64,000 nt of DNA from Helicobacter ganmani (GCF_003364315.1 NZ_NXLS01000001.1:248001-312000); one strand, 5' to 3'; counted from the first letter of the stretch, positions 45,041 to 55,312 are shown. Notes: generated by a model from the sequence alone, not told the origin. Made by a program: numbers and translations.

Positions 45041-47920
45041 ATGCAAAACAATAGAGATTATCAAGGTTTTACTAGAGAATGCAAAGAGTTTTTGTTTGAC
45101 ACAAAAGACAATGTTAAATATTACAGAATCTTTGAAGATTATTTAGAAAGATTCGCCTATGGTATAGACGCTTCGTGCTACCGCTATATTCCACAACTTG
45201 TGCTAAAGCCCATCAATGAAACAGAGGTTCAAAAAATCATCACCTTAAGCCAACAATACAATATTCCGCTTACCTTTAGAGGTTCAGGCACAAGTTTAAG
45301 CGGACAAGCTTGTAGCGATAGTGTATTGGTGGTTTGTATTCACAAATGGCAGACCATTCATCTAACGCAAGATTCCATTTGGTGTGATTGCGGAGTAATT
45401 GGCTCGGAAGCAAACCTTGTATTAAAACCATTGGGCAAAAAAATAGGACCAGACCCAGCAACGATTAACAATGCAAGTATTGGTGGAATCTTTTCTAACA
45501 ATTCTAGCGGAATGTGTTGCGGTGTCAAGCAGAATAGTTACCATACAATCAAATCCATTCGTGTAATTTTAAACGATGGCTACATCTTGGATACTTCAGA
45601 TGAAAAAAATATACAAGATTTCTTGCAAATCCACAAAGCATTAGCGGAAAATCTCCTTGCTTTGCGTCAAGAAATGCTAGAAGATGCTACTTTATGTCAA
45701 GAGATTGTGCGCAAATTCAAGATAAAAAATACCACAGGTTATAGCCTGAATGCGCTCATTGATTTTAAGGAAATTAAAGACATTCTAAATCACATCTTTA
45801 TTGGAGCAGAAGGCACATTAGGCTTTGTTTCACGTGTGGAATATTTTACCCAAGAGGATTTTAAACACAAAGCGTGCGCATTAATCTTTTATGAATCTCT
45901 AGCACAAGCCGCAAGGGCAATTCAAGTCTTAGCTGCTAATGATACTATTGTGAGTGCAGCAGAGATTATGGATTATGCTTGTTTAAAAGCTGTGCGTCAT
46001 ATAGAGGGTATGCCACAAGATTTACAAAAAGTCCAAGAGGGAAACTGCGCACTTTTGATTCAACTAGAATCCAATACATTCTCTATATTGGAAAAAAACA
46101 TTCAAACAATAAAAGAACATTTGGATTCTATTCCTACGCTTTTTGGATTGCATTTTAGCTTTGAAGCTAAAGAACAAGAACAATGGTGGAAAGTCCGTAA
46201 AGGTTTGTTACCCATTTCAGCCGCGACTAAACGAAGTGGAAGCACGGTAATCACGGAAGATATTTGCTTTGAGATTCCTCATTTCGCACAAGGTATTGAA
46301 AACATTACAAAACTTTTCAAGCAATATGATTTTGATGGCATTATTTTTGGGCACGCTTTAAGCGGCAATGTGCATTTTATCATCACGCCTATCTTGAGTG
46401 ATAAAAAAGAATGTGCAAATTTTGCAGGTTTTATGGACGCATTAGCGCAAATGGTTGTAAGCCTTAAAGGTAGCACCAAAGCAGAACACGGCACAGGGAG
46501 AATGATGGCACCCTTTGTAGAGCTAGAATGGGGAGAAAAAGCTTATGCTATTAACCAAAGAATCAAAAAAATTTTTGATGAAAAAAATCTCTTCAACCCC
46601 GATGTTATTATTTGCGGAAATCCTAACATACACATTCAAAATCTAAAACCAGCCAATGCCATAGAGGATTATTTGAATGCCTGTATGGAATGCGGGTTCT
46701 GCGAAAAAGTCTGCCCAAGCAAAAACTTAACCCTCACACCAAGACAAAGAATCGCGGTGCTTAGAGAGATTGCGCGCTTAAAAGAAATTCAACATAAAAC
46801 CTCACAAGAACAAGAACAACTCTGCGCACTTGAAGCAAAGTTTGAGGAATATGTCGTGGAGACTTGCGCAACTTGCTCTATGTGCGCCACAATGTGTCCG
46901 CTTAGCATTAATACCGCAAAAATAGCAACCACACACAAGAATAATCATTCTAGTGCATTAAGCCAAAATCTCTCCGCAAAAATCTCGCAACACATAGACA
47001 AAGCAGTCTATACAGCAAAAGTAGGCGTTCATCTAGCGCAATTTGCCACAAAAGTGCTTTCTAGAGATACAATCAAAAATTTAAGCCTCCAATGGAATAA
47101 AAAATTTAAAACTCCCTATATACCAAAATATATGCCCACTGCAAATTCTTTTTCATTTTTTGGTAACAAAAAGATATATTCTCAAAACAAAGTTTTATAT
47201 TTCAGCTCTTGTTTAAATCGTATTTTTGCGCCCTCTCATTTAGCAAGAGACTTACGCCCAATTCAAGAGGTTTTTATTAGTCTTTGTAACAAGGCAAACA
47301 TTGAGGTAATTTTCCCTAAAAATCTCTCCAAAATGTGCTGTGGCAAGGCTTTTAAGGATTATACACAAAAAAATCCAAAAATCAATCCCATTCAAAACCT
47401 CCTGCAAAATCTATTGATAGAATCGCAAAATGGAGAGATTCCTATTGTATGCGACCATAGTGCCTGCAGTAGCGAAATTTTAGAAAAACTAAGGGAATAT
47501 GATGCATACAAACATTTAAAAGTTTTGGATATGAGTGTATTTGTGCAAAAAATAATTCTACCAAATATAAAGATTATTCCGCTAAATGAACCAATTGGAA
47601 TCTATGCAGTCTGCGCGTGCAAAAAGGAGGGTTATGCGGATTCTATCAAATATATTGCGCAAGCTTGCACGCAAGCGGAAGTTGCAGAACACACTCCAAC
47701 TTATTGCTGTGGCTTTGCCGGAAACAAAGGCTTTATCAATCCCACGCTCAATCAAAATGCGCTAGAGAGTTTGAAAGATTATTTTTTGCAAAAAAATATC
47801 AAGCGATTCTATGCTAGCTCTAGCACCTGCGAGATAGGCTTGAGTGAGACAACAAACTTAGCTTGGCAACACATTATTTATTTGCTTGATGAAGTAAGTC
47901 AGAAAACAAAACTCTATTAA
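45041..47920 (+). CDS. FAD- and iron-sulfur-containing D-lactate dehydrogenase-type protein
   Basis: This 959-residue membrane-associated oxidoreductase fuses a flavin dehydrogenase and an electron-transfer part. The N-terminal half has IPLTFRGSGTSLSGQACSD and GPDPATINNASIGGIFSNNSSG (FAD-binding type 4) and FGHALSGNVHFIITP, typical of GlcD/Dld. Two 4Fe-4S motifs follow (CMECGFCEKVCPSKN, CATCSMCATMCPLS), then cysteine-rich CCG-type sites (MCCGKAF, YCCGFAGNKGF). H. pylori has a similar protein linked to D-lactate use. 2-Hydroxyglutarate is an alternative substrate. It lies near the L-lactate genes. Confidence 0.88.
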   Translation: MQNNRDYQGFTRECKEFLFDTKDNVKYYRIFEDYLERFAYGIDASCYRYIPQLVLKPINETEVQKIITLSQQYNIPLTFRGSGTSLSGQACSDSVLVVCIHKWQTIHLTQDSIWCDCGVIGSEANLVLKPLGKKIGPDPATINNASIGGIFSNNSSGMCCGVKQNSYHTIKSIRVILNDGYILDTSDEKNIQDFLQIHKALAENLLALRQEMLEDATLCQEIVRKFKIKNTTGYSLNALIDFKEIKDILNHIFIGAEGTLGFVSRVEYFTQEDFKHKACALIFYESLAQAARAIQVLAANDTIVSAAEIMDYACLKAVRHIEGMPQDLQKVQEGNCALLIQLESNTFSILEKNIQTIKEHLDSIPTLFGLHFSFEAKEQEQWWKVRKGLLPISAATKRSGSTVITEDICFEIPHFAQGIENITKLFKQYDFDGIIFGHALSGNVHFIITPILSDKKECANFAGFMDALAQMVVSLKGSTKAEHGTGRMMAPFVELEWGEKAYAINQRIKKIFDEKNLFNPDVIICGNPNIHIQNLKPANAIEDYLNACMECGFCEKVCPSKNLTLTPRQRIAVLREIARLKEIQHKTSQEQEQLCALEAKFEEYVVETCATCSMCATMCPLSINTAKIATTHKNNHSSALSQNLSAKISQHIDKAVYTAKVGVHLAQFATKVLSRDTIKNLSLQWNKKFKTPYIPKYMPTANSFSFFGNKKIYSQNKVLYFSSCLNRIFAPSHLARDLRPIQEVFISLCNKANIEVIFPKNLSKMCCGKAFKDYTQKNPKINPIQNLLQNLLIESQNGEIPIVCDHSACSSEILEKLREYDAYKHLKVLDMSVFVQKIILPNIKIIPLNEPIGIYAVCACKKEGYADSIKYIAQACTQAEVAEHTPTYCCGFAGNKGFINPTLNQNALESLKDYFLQKNIKRFYASSSTCEIGLSETTNLAWQHIIYLLDEVSQKTKLY

Positions 47921-47939
47921 AACTAACAAAGGAGAGAAA

Positions 47940-48488
47940 ATGTTATTAAATTTTAAAGGAAAAAGTCCAAAAATCTCCCCCAATGTATTCATTGCAGAAG
48001 GAGCTAAGATTATCGGTGAGGTAGAAATCGGGGAAGATTCTAGTATATGGTTTAATTGCGTGTTAAGAGGAGATGAAAACTTTATCAAAATTGGCAAACG
48101 CACAAATATTCAAGACTTGACTACTTTGCACATTTGGCACAGACTCTTTGATGATAAAGGCGAAAGAATAGACGCGGGCTTCCCTGTCATCATTGGAGAT
48201 GATGTTACGATTGGGCATAATTGCATTATTCACGCTTGCAAGATTGAATCTTGCTGTCTAATCGGTATGCACTCGTGCGTTATGGACGATGTTTGTATCA
48301 GTGAAAATAGCATCGTAGGGGCTGGGAGTGTTGTAACAAAAGGCAAAAAATTTCCTCCACGCTCACTTATTTTGGGAAATCCCGCAAAACTTGTTAGAGA
48401 ATTAAAAGAAGAGGAAATAGCCCTTATCAAAGAATCGGCACAAAATTATGTTCGCTTCAAAAATGATTTCTTGGCTAATTTATGCTAA
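47940..48488 (+). CDS. Gamma-class carbonic anhydrase-like hexapeptide-repeat protein
   Basis: The 182 residues form a left-handed beta-helix of the YrdA/CaiE type, with hexapeptide repeats such as VFIAEGAKIIGEVEIGEDSSIWFNCVLRGDENFIKIG and IGHNCIIHACKIE. Three histidines suited to zinc binding are present (TLHIWHR, TIGHNCIIH). Many members have no proven carbonic anhydrase activity. AAAGGAGAG precedes ATG 47940, 19 bases after the dehydrogenase, so the two are likely co-transcribed. Confidence 0.88.
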   Translation: MLLNFKGKSPKISPNVFIAEGAKIIGEVEIGEDSSIWFNCVLRGDENFIKIGKRTNIQDLTTLHIWHRLFDDKGERIDAGFPVIIGDDVTIGHNCIIHACKIESCCLIGMHSCVMDDVCISENSIVGAGSVVTKGKKFPPRSLILGNPAKLVRELKEEEIALIKESAQNYVRFKNDFLANLC

Positions 48489-48493
48489 ATACA

Positions 48494-48521
48494 TTTGGGA
48501 TTCCACAAGCAGAATCCCAAA
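48494..48521. terminator. Stem-loop between convergent gene and lut operon ends
   Basis: A perfect 10-bp inverted repeat (TTTGGGATTC and its complement) has an 8-base loop, between the stop of the hexapeptide gene and that of lutC. It is suited to end transcription from both sides. Confidence 0.6.
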
Positions 48522-48523
48522 CT

Positions 48524-49183
48524 TTAATATAAAATAATATGCACTTTTTGTGAGCCATGCACGCCAAAAACTGTGATGAGTTCAATATCAGCAGTGCGTG
48601 AGGGACCGGCAATAAATAAAATATTGCTAGGCAAAACTGCGTTTTCAGCTTTTACAAGATTCAAAGCCTCCGCCAAACTTCCTACAATATTTTCCTTTTT
48701 TAACAACATAATACAAAGTGTCGGTGCTAGAGAGAGCATTCTCGGTTGAGTTTTGGAAGAATGCACGAGAGCGACGCCATGCGAGCTCACACCCACTCTC
48801 GCACGAATGACAGAAAAATCACTATGAAACACATCTTCCCTTAGATTCTCAATTTCTTGATTGAAGCATATTTTCTGTGTCGCTTCAATTTTATTTAAAT
48901 CCAAGCCCAAATTTTCAGAATAAATCATTTTTTGATAGCCATAACTTTTGACAATTTCATTGATTTTATTTTCCAAATTATTACTATCGCATTCCTCTAC
49001 AATATATTTATTGTCCGTCATTTTGCGTTTCATTTCCTCTAGCATTTCTCCGCTTCTTTGTATATGCACCACAGGGTCGATACTAGGCTTGCGTTCAAAT
49101 TCTGGCACTTTATGAGCTCTCTTTAATCTCTCTAGAATCTGTTTTTTGCTTCTTTGTGAAATACTCTCAATCCTATTAGTCAT
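48524..49183 (-). CDS. lutC: L-lactate utilization protein LutC (LUD domain)
   Basis: LutC is a subunit of the LutABC iron-sulfur complex that oxidises L-lactate to pyruvate. This 219-residue protein has the LUD fold with FSVIRARVGVSSHGVALVHSSKTQPRMLSLAPTLCIML and ILFIAGPSRTADIELITVFGVHG (SRTADIE is the family signature). It overlaps lutB by 8 bases and ends the lctP-lutABC unit. Confidence 0.95.
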   Translation of the reverse strand: MTNRIESISQRSKKQILERLKRAHKVPEFERKPSIDPVVHIQRSGEMLEEMKRKMTDNKYIVEECDSNNLENKINEIVKSYGYQKMIYSENLGLDLNKIEATQKICFNQEIENLREDVFHSDFSVIRARVGVSSHGVALVHSSKTQPRMLSLAPTLCIMLLKKENIVGSLAEALNLVKAENAVLPSNILFIAGPSRTADIELITVFGVHGSQKVHIILY

Positions 49184-50618
49184 AATGCACCCCTTGCAAC
49201 TTTTGAATCTGTTGATAAAGATTACCTTTGATTTGTGGCAATTCCTTGAATGCGCTCCATTTTTTAATCACAGGTAAAGAATCTTTAAAACGATGCAAAG
49301 CACCATTGAAATAATGTGCATTGCCAAGTGATAATCTCCACAATGTGCCATTGGTTGCAACTTTAGCAAAACCTTGCATACTCAAAGATTCACATTTGTT
49401 AAGCTTCAACATACTTGCACCCAAAGGAGGGTTTTTTCCTTCTCCTACTTTATTTGCCCTTAACTTTCTAATCAAATCCGCAAGCGGAATTTTTACAGGG
49501 CAAACTTCACTACATCTTCCACAGAGTGAGCAAAAGCTCAAAATATCTCCTGTTAAATCAATCCCGAAAAGATTCGGGCTAATTACTTCTCCAATAGGTC
49601 CGGGATAAATCGTTTGATAGGTATGTCCTCCAATCTTATCATAAACAGGACAGAAATTCATACACGCTCCACAACGAATACAACGCAATGCCTCATAATA
49701 ATCGGAATGTGAGAGCATATCACTTCTATGATGATCAAACAAGACAATATGCACTTCTTTTGGTCCATCTAAATCGCCATTTTTTCTTGGGGAAGTGATG
49801 ATGTTATTATAAGTTGGTATAAATTGTCCTGTTGCGGAGGGAGTAAGCAAATGCACCATTGTTGCTGCGTCTTCAAAGGTTTCCATTACCTTTTCAATCC
49901 CACAAATTGCTACGTGAATTTCTGGAGCTGTGGTGCACATTCTCCCATTTCCCTCATTTTCAATCAGCCAAAATGCACCCTCTTTAGACATTGCAAAATT
50001 TACACCGCTTAAACCCATTTGCAAGCCTTCAAACTCATCTCTTAAGTGTTTTCTCGCAATTGCATTGAGTTTTTCAGGCTCGGATTCCAAACTAGCACCC
50101 AACTTTTCCTCAAAAATCTTACCTACTTCATAGCGATTGCGGTGAATTGCTGGCACAACAATATGCACGGGAGTTTCGCCATTAAGTTGCAAAATAAGCT
50201 CCCCCAAATCTGTTTCAATGGCACTAATTCCCTTTTTCTCCAAGAAATGGTTTAAACCGATTTCCTCACTCGCCATAGATTTGCCCTTAAGAATCTTGCG
50301 AATATTTTTTTCTTTCATTAATTCATAAATAATTTCGCAAGCGTCCTCACTACTTGAAGCCCAATGCACTTGTATGCCATTTTTGATAGCATTTTTTTCA
50401 AACTCCAACAATCTTTCTTCTAAGCTCATCAAGGCATTATTTTTTGCTTGCATTGCTTTGTCTCGCAATCCTTGCCAATTTTCAAATTTATCCTCAATGA
50501 TTTTTAGACGATTTCTTTGTAGTGTGTGCATAGCAACATTCAAATTTTCTCTCATTTGAGAATCGTTTAACTTCGTATGTACTATTTCCTCGTGTGCGAT
50601 TCTATGTTCTACACTCAT
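49176..50618 (-). CDS. lutB: L-lactate utilization iron-sulfur protein LutB
   Basis: This 480-residue protein combines a LUD domain (residues of about 70-300, with GKSMASEEIGLNHFLEKKGI and TAPEIHVAICGIEKV) and a double 4Fe-4S ferredoxin region, CIRCGACMNFCPVYDKIGGHTYQTIYPGPIG and CSLCGRCSEVCPVKIPLADLI. It is the electron-transfer core of LutABC. Its start overlaps the lutA stop by 4 bases (ATGA). Confidence 0.97.
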   Translation of the reverse strand: MSVEHRIAHEEIVHTKLNDSQMRENLNVAMHTLQRNRLKIIEDKFENWQGLRDKAMQAKNNALMSLEERLLEFEKNAIKNGIQVHWASSSEDACEIIYELMKEKNIRKILKGKSMASEEIGLNHFLEKKGISAIETDLGELILQLNGETPVHIVVPAIHRNRYEVGKIFEEKLGASLESEPEKLNAIARKHLRDEFEGLQMGLSGVNFAMSKEGAFWLIENEGNGRMCTTAPEIHVAICGIEKVMETFEDAATMVHLLTPSATGQFIPTYNNIITSPRKNGDLDGPKEVHIVLFDHHRSDMLSHSDYYEALRCIRCGACMNFCPVYDKIGGHTYQTIYPGPIGEVISPNLFGIDLTGDILSFCSLCGRCSEVCPVKIPLADLIRKLRANKVGEGKNPPLGASMLKLNKCESLSMQGFAKVATNGTLWRLSLGNAHYFNGALHRFKDSLPVIKKWSAFKELPQIKGNLYQQIQKLQGVHYD

Positions 50619-51352
50619 AAGCTCACCCCCTCTAATCGTTTCAATAAAAATTCATAAAGATGAATACCTTTGGTATTTATTCCTAGCTTGCTCATTGTGC
50701 CTTGAATATTTAAAAGACAACCTCCATCTCCACTTACAACATATTTTGCGCCTGTTGCTTCTATGTCTTTGATTTTTTGCATTGCCATAGCATTGGAAAT
50801 TTCAGGCTCCTTGACAGAAAATGTTCCACCAAATCCACAACATTCCTCTTCAAACTCCAAAGGGATTAGTTCTACATTCTTGAGCCGCTTTAGTAGATTT
50901 TTACTTGCTTCCACACTTTGTTGAATCCTTAAAGCATGACAATTTGAATGCCAAGTTACCTTAACATTCTCTCCTTTATCTTGATAATCCACATTTAAAA
51001 CTTCATCTAAATATTGGCTTAGCTCTATCACGCGTTGGCTAAACCGCTTCACCAAGTCAAAATTAGAATCTCCCTTGAATAGCTCCAAATAATCGTGGCT
51101 CATCATTCCTGCACAAGAGCCACTTGGCACGACGATAGGATAATCTTCCTTAAATTGCTGGATATTATAAAGTGCAACCTCTTTGCTTTCCTTAAAATAT
51201 CCGGAATTAAAAGAAGGTTGCGCACAACAAGTTTGATTCTTTTTAAAGATTACCTCTACTCCTTCACGACGAAGGAGCTTGATTGCACTTAGCACAACTT
51301 CTTGCATTGCAGCTGCGCCTAAACAAGTTGCAAAAAAATATACTTTTCTCAT
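50615..51352 (-). CDS. lutA: L-lactate utilization protein LutA (CCG-domain)
   Basis: This 245-residue protein has two cysteine-rich CCG domains: QTCCAQPSFNSGYF (the first CCG variant, with CC) and EECCGFGGTFSVKEPEISNAM, plus GDGGCLLNIQG. These bind the iron-sulfur clusters of heterodisulfide-reductase-type subunits. It starts the lutABC genes and follows lctP by 10 bases. Confidence 0.96.
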   Translation of the reverse strand: MRKVYFFATCLGAAAMQEVVLSAIKLLRREGVEVIFKKNQTCCAQPSFNSGYFKESKEVALYNIQQFKEDYPIVVPSGSCAGMMSHDYLELFKGDSNFDLVKRFSQRVIELSQYLDEVLNVDYQDKGENVKVTWHSNCHALRIQQSVEASKNLLKRLKNVELIPLEFEEECCGFGGTFSVKEPEISNAMAMQKIKDIEATGAKYVVSGDGGCLLNIQGTMSKLGINTKGIHLYEFLLKRLEGVSL

Positions 51353-51362
51353 TGTTTTTACC

Positions 51363-53006
51363 TTATTTTACGAGCGGCACTATTTCTGGAATGATACCAT
51401 TTAAGAAAAATGCGATAATAAATGTCCAAATTCCAATCAACAAAATAAAGCCAATAGAATATTTCAATGTGAATTTAAACAATTCAGATTCTTTGCCGAC
51501 TAAACCTACTGCCGCGCAAGCAATGGCAATGGATTGAGGAGAAATCATTTTACCTACAACACCGCCTACGGAGTTTGCTGCCAAAAATAATGCCTCTCCT
51601 ACACCTAATTCTCCGGCTGTTACTTGTTGAAGAGGACCAAAAAGAAGGTTTGCACTCGTATCACTTCCGGTTAGGAAAACGCCAATCCAACCAATCACAG
51701 GACTAAAGAAAGCAAAGGCATCGCCGGTTTGTGCAAACGCCAAACCAAGTGTTGCACTCATTGCCGAATTTTTAGCAATAAAGGCAAAGGCAACCACAAG
51801 TCCAATTGTAATGCAAGGAATCGCCATTTCTTTCAAAGTATCCCAAAAGCATTCCCCCACATCACTTGCTTTGATTTTTAATGTCCAAATGGTTAAAAAT
51901 GCTGCCAATAAAATTGCAGTCCCTGCTTGGAGTGCCACAAAATTAATAGGCAAACTTAAAGAAATTGCTTTGCCATTTTCATCTAAGATTCCACCTTGAA
52001 TATTATTAAATGCAATCGTTACTTGCGTATAATCAAAAATTGCTCCTTTAGCAAATAATGCCTTAAACCAAGGTTGTGTCCAAATTACAATACAAATAAT
52101 CAACAAAATAAAGGGCATCCAAGCTTTCACGACAACACCCAACTCCAATTGGGTATTATTTGAAAAATTTGTCTCATTATCTAATCTAAAGATATTGCTA
52201 GGCTTCCAAACTTTCAAAAATAAAGTAGTGCAAGCTAAAGAAACAATAGCAGATACAATATCAGGCAACTCTGCACCTAGAAAGTTTGAACTCAAGAATT
52301 GCGTTCCAGTAAAAGAAACCGCTGCAACGAAAATTGCGGGGAAAGTCTCTTTTACTCCTTTGAATCCGTCCATCAAAAAAACGATAAAAAATGGCACAGT
52401 GAGACTTAACGGGACAAGCATTCGCCCAACCATAGCAGAAACAGCGTGTTGATCAACACCTACAAGATTGCACATTGCAATAATTGGAATCCCAACTGCA
52501 CCAAATGCAACGGGAGCGGTATTTGCAATCAAACAAAGTCCTGCGGCATAAAGAGGCTTCAATCCAAGCCCAACTAAAAGCGCGGCAGTAATTGCAACAG
52601 GTCCCCCAAACCCAATCGCACCTTCAAGAAAAGAACCAAAGCAAAAACCAATCAAAATAACTTGGATTCTATGATCGGGCGTAATGCTCATCACGCTTTG
52701 TTTAATCACTTCAAAAGAACCAGATTTCACTGAAAGCTTATAGAGAAAAATGGCGGCGATAATAATCCACGCGATAGGCCACATTCCTTGCGCAAAACCT
52801 TGCACAAAGGACGCACCAATCAAAGAAAAAGGCATTCCATAGACAAAAAAAGCCACTGCACTTGCAACAATCACGGTAATAAATCCCGCTTGATAACCTT
52901 TAAGTTTAAAAGTTAGCAAACATAACAAAAAACATAAAATTGGAATAAAAGCCACCGCCGCACTTAAAAATATATTCCCTAGCGGATCAGTTATTTGTTG
53001 CCACAT
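51363..53006 (-). CDS. lctP: L-lactate permease LctP
   Basis: This multi-pass transporter imports lactate. I take ATG 53006 (about 547 residues), because GGAGG lies 5 bases upstream; a TTG at 53018 would include that site. Family motifs include GFCFGSFLEGAIGFGGPVAITAALLVGLGLKPLYAAGLCLIANTAPVAFGAVG near residue 130, GSDTSANLLFGPLQQ near 430 and SVGGVVGKMISPQSIAIA. It precedes lutABC, the order also known in H. pylori. The 192-base leader upstream is AT-rich with a short palindrome (CTTAAATTTAAG, 53098-53109) that could be regulatory. Confidence 0.97.
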   Translation of the reverse strand: MWQQITDPLGNIFLSAAVAFIPILCFLLCLLTFKLKGYQAGFITVIVASAVAFFVYGMPFSLIGASFVQGFAQGMWPIAWIIIAAIFLYKLSVKSGSFEVIKQSVMSITPDHRIQVILIGFCFGSFLEGAIGFGGPVAITAALLVGLGLKPLYAAGLCLIANTAPVAFGAVGIPIIAMCNLVGVDQHAVSAMVGRMLVPLSLTVPFFIVFLMDGFKGVKETFPAIFVAAVSFTGTQFLSSNFLGAELPDIVSAIVSLACTTLFLKVWKPSNIFRLDNETNFSNNTQLELGVVVKAWMPFILLIICIVIWTQPWFKALFAKGAIFDYTQVTIAFNNIQGGILDENGKAISLSLPINFVALQAGTAILLAAFLTIWTLKIKASDVGECFWDTLKEMAIPCITIGLVVAFAFIAKNSAMSATLGLAFAQTGDAFAFFSPVIGWIGVFLTGSDTSANLLFGPLQQVTAGELGVGEALFLAANSVGGVVGKMISPQSIAIACAAVGLVGKESELFKFTLKYSIGFILLIGIWTFIIAFFLNGIIPEIVPLVK

Positions 53007-53210
53007 ACATTCCTCCAAAAATTTAATTTAACTTGATTAGTTTATTCAAATTTTATTTTAAGAATAATTAAATAATTTGTTTTGAAAGAATTAAGTTCTT
53101 AAATTTAAGCAAAAAAGTAACATTTTTCTTTAATTTTTATAAAGCAGGATTTATTAGAGTATTTTACTAAAACGAATGCAGGAGAAGGAATCCTTAAAGA
53201 TTCCTAAAGA

Positions 53211-54794
53211 TTACAAGATTGCATATTTGATAGAAATACATGCTTCTAAGCTCGCAAGCTCATTCAATACTTCTTGAGAAACAACATCATCTACCACAAT
53301 CAAAGCCAATGCTTCTTTTTTGTAACGTCCCAAACGAAAATCGGCAATATTGATATTATGTTTTGCCAAAGTCGTGCCAACAAATCCAATAACACCGGGA
53401 GTATCATCATTTCTAAATAAAATCATCTTTCCCTTTGGTTCAATATCTAATGCAAAATTATTAATATTGACAATTTTTGGCGTAGATTCGTTAAAGACGG
53501 CTCCGCTGACACTAAATTCACCATTTTGAGTAAGTAAAGTCAGCTTAATTTGATTTTTATAGGCACTTTGCGATTCTTTTCCTTCTAGTTTCACTTCAAT
53601 GCCTCTTTCTTTAGCAACATAAGGTGCATTGACATAATTGACTTTATCGCCAATCGTTGCATTAAGGATTCCAACTAATGCAAAGGTGGAAAGCGAAGCA
53701 AGATAATCTCTAATCTCTCCCTCCGCTTCTAAAGTAATGGAACGCACTTCATCTTTATTGATTTGAATCGCAAAAAATGCCATTTTTTGCACAAGCTCTA
53801 AATAGGCTTTCATAAAGCTTGGTAATTCATTTTCTTTGATGGGCAAATTCAGTGCATTGGGGAAACTTGAACCGCGTGCAGCCTCAAGAGCAGCTTCCGC
53901 TGCTTGGATAGCAATTTTTTCTTGAGATTCTAAAGTATTTGCACCAATATGCGGCGTTACATAAATATTTTTTAAATCTAATAATTTATTTGAATTCCCC
54001 GGTTCTTTGGCAAAAACATCAATCCCTGCAAACCTAATTTTGCCCGATTCTAATGCCTCATAAAGTGCTTCTTCGTTATACAAACCTCCACGTGCGCAGT
54101 TAATCAAAATCACACCATCTTTCATTTTGGTAATTTGCTCTTTATTAATAATATTAATGGTTTCTTTGTTTTTTGGCGTATGAATCGTGATAATATCACA
54201 GCTTAGAATCTCATCAAAGTTTCTTGTGTATCCAATACCCAAATCTGTGGCTTTGGTTGGATTAATATAAGGGTCATAAGCAATCACTTCCATTTCAAAA
54301 GCTTTCATACGTTTGCCTACCCTACTACCAATATTCCCAAAACCAATGATTCCGAGTTTTTTATCTTTCAATTCTGTTCCATACCAATCTTCTCGCTTCC
54401 ATTTACGCTCCACTTTTAGTTGTGCATTGGCTTCAGGAAACCTACGAATCGTATTTAAAATATGAGCGCAAGTCAGCTCTACTGCAGCAATGGTATTTGC
54501 AGTTGGAACATTCATTACTACTACACCTTTTTTGCTAGAATTTTCAATATCTACATTATCTACCCCCACTCCTGCACGCACAACCGCACGCAATTTTGTT
54601 GCAGATTCCAAAAAGTTCATATCCACATCTGTTGAACTCCTAGTAATTGCCACATCTGCTCTATACAACTCTTTTTTTAATTCCTCTTTAGGCAAACTCG
54701 CCAAATTCAACATTTCTACTTCTATGTCTTTTGACAACAAATCCAAACCACTTTGATGAATATGATCACACACAACAATCGTATATTTTGCCAT
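53211..54794 (-). CDS. serA: D-3-phosphoglycerate dehydrogenase SerA
   Basis: SerA makes phosphohydroxypyruvate, the first step of serine synthesis. The 527 residues are the long form: catalytic and NAD domains (LGIIGFGNIGSRVGKRMKAF near residue 145, VILINCARGGLYNEEAL near 225, TPHIGANTLESQEKIA with the catalytic His), then an intervening domain and a C-terminal ACT domain (RNDDTPGVIGFVGTTLAKHNINIADFRLGR) for serine feedback. It follows the 161-residue membrane protein by 14 bases. A weak stem-loop (GGAATC/GATTCC) follows. Confidence 0.97.
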   Translation of the reverse strand: MAKYTIVVCDHIHQSGLDLLSKDIEVEMLNLASLPKEELKKELYRADVAITRSSTDVDMNFLESATKLRAVVRAGVGVDNVDIENSSKKGVVVMNVPTANTIAAVELTCAHILNTIRRFPEANAQLKVERKWKREDWYGTELKDKKLGIIGFGNIGSRVGKRMKAFEMEVIAYDPYINPTKATDLGIGYTRNFDEILSCDIITIHTPKNKETINIINKEQITKMKDGVILINCARGGLYNEEALYEALESGKIRFAGIDVFAKEPGNSNKLLDLKNIYVTPHIGANTLESQEKIAIQAAEAALEAARGSSFPNALNLPIKENELPSFMKAYLELVQKMAFFAIQINKDEVRSITLEAEGEIRDYLASLSTFALVGILNATIGDKVNYVNAPYVAKERGIEVKLEGKESQSAYKNQIKLTLLTQNGEFSVSGAVFNESTPKIVNINNFALDIEPKGKMILFRNDDTPGVIGFVGTTLAKHNINIADFRLGRYKKEALALIVVDDVVSQEVLNELASLEACISIKYAIL

Positions 54795-54808
54795 TAAAAC
54801 TCTCCATT

Positions 54809-55294
54809 TTAAGATTTAGATAAAGTATAATTAATTTCGTAATGTCTTAGTTTTTCCAAAACACTACGGAGATAATTTTCATCTTCTGTTGCAACCACAA
54901 GAGAAATACTCTCACCAATTTTATAATAAGAATATTCTATATTGTATGCTCCTAAGACTTGATTGATACAAAAAAATTGATAATCGTTAATAACTCCCAC
55001 AGAAACTCTAAAAATTTCTTTAGAACTTTGTTTAAGCTCATCTGCAAAAAGTAATTTAACCTGCAACTCTGAAGCTGGATAAATAAACTCACGTTCATCT
55101 TGTCCCGATAATCTATCAAGCCAATCTGGCATTTCAAGTGGTTTCGTCTTATTATCATCAAATTGCGCAAGCTCATAAGGATTAACTTTTGGCAAAGAAT
55201 AGACATTCATTGCATCAATGTAATTACGAATCAAAACAAACAATAATATACAAGTTAAGAAAGAAAAAATTCCAATCAAAACTCTTACTTGCAT
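54809..55294 (-). CDS. Single-pass membrane protein, function unknown
   Basis: This 161-residue protein has one N-terminal membrane helix (VLIGIFSFLTCILLFVLI, residues 4-21). A roughly 140-residue soluble domain follows that alternates strands and helices (LQVKLLFADELKQSSKEIF ... YSYYKIGESISLVVATEDENYLRSVLEKLRHY). The position between rpsA and serA is conserved in H. pylori. I recognise no domain. It is a part of the pheS-to-serA unit. Confidence 0.8.
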   Translation of the reverse strand: MQVRVLIGIFSFLTCILLFVLIRNYIDAMNVYSLPKVNPYELAQFDDNKTKPLEMPDWLDRLSGQDEREFIYPASELQVKLLFADELKQSSKEIFRVSVGVINDYQFFCINQVLGAYNIEYSYYKIGESISLVVATEDENYLRSVLEKLRHYEINYTLSKS

Positions 55295-55312
55295 ATTATT
55301 TCCATTCTAAGA

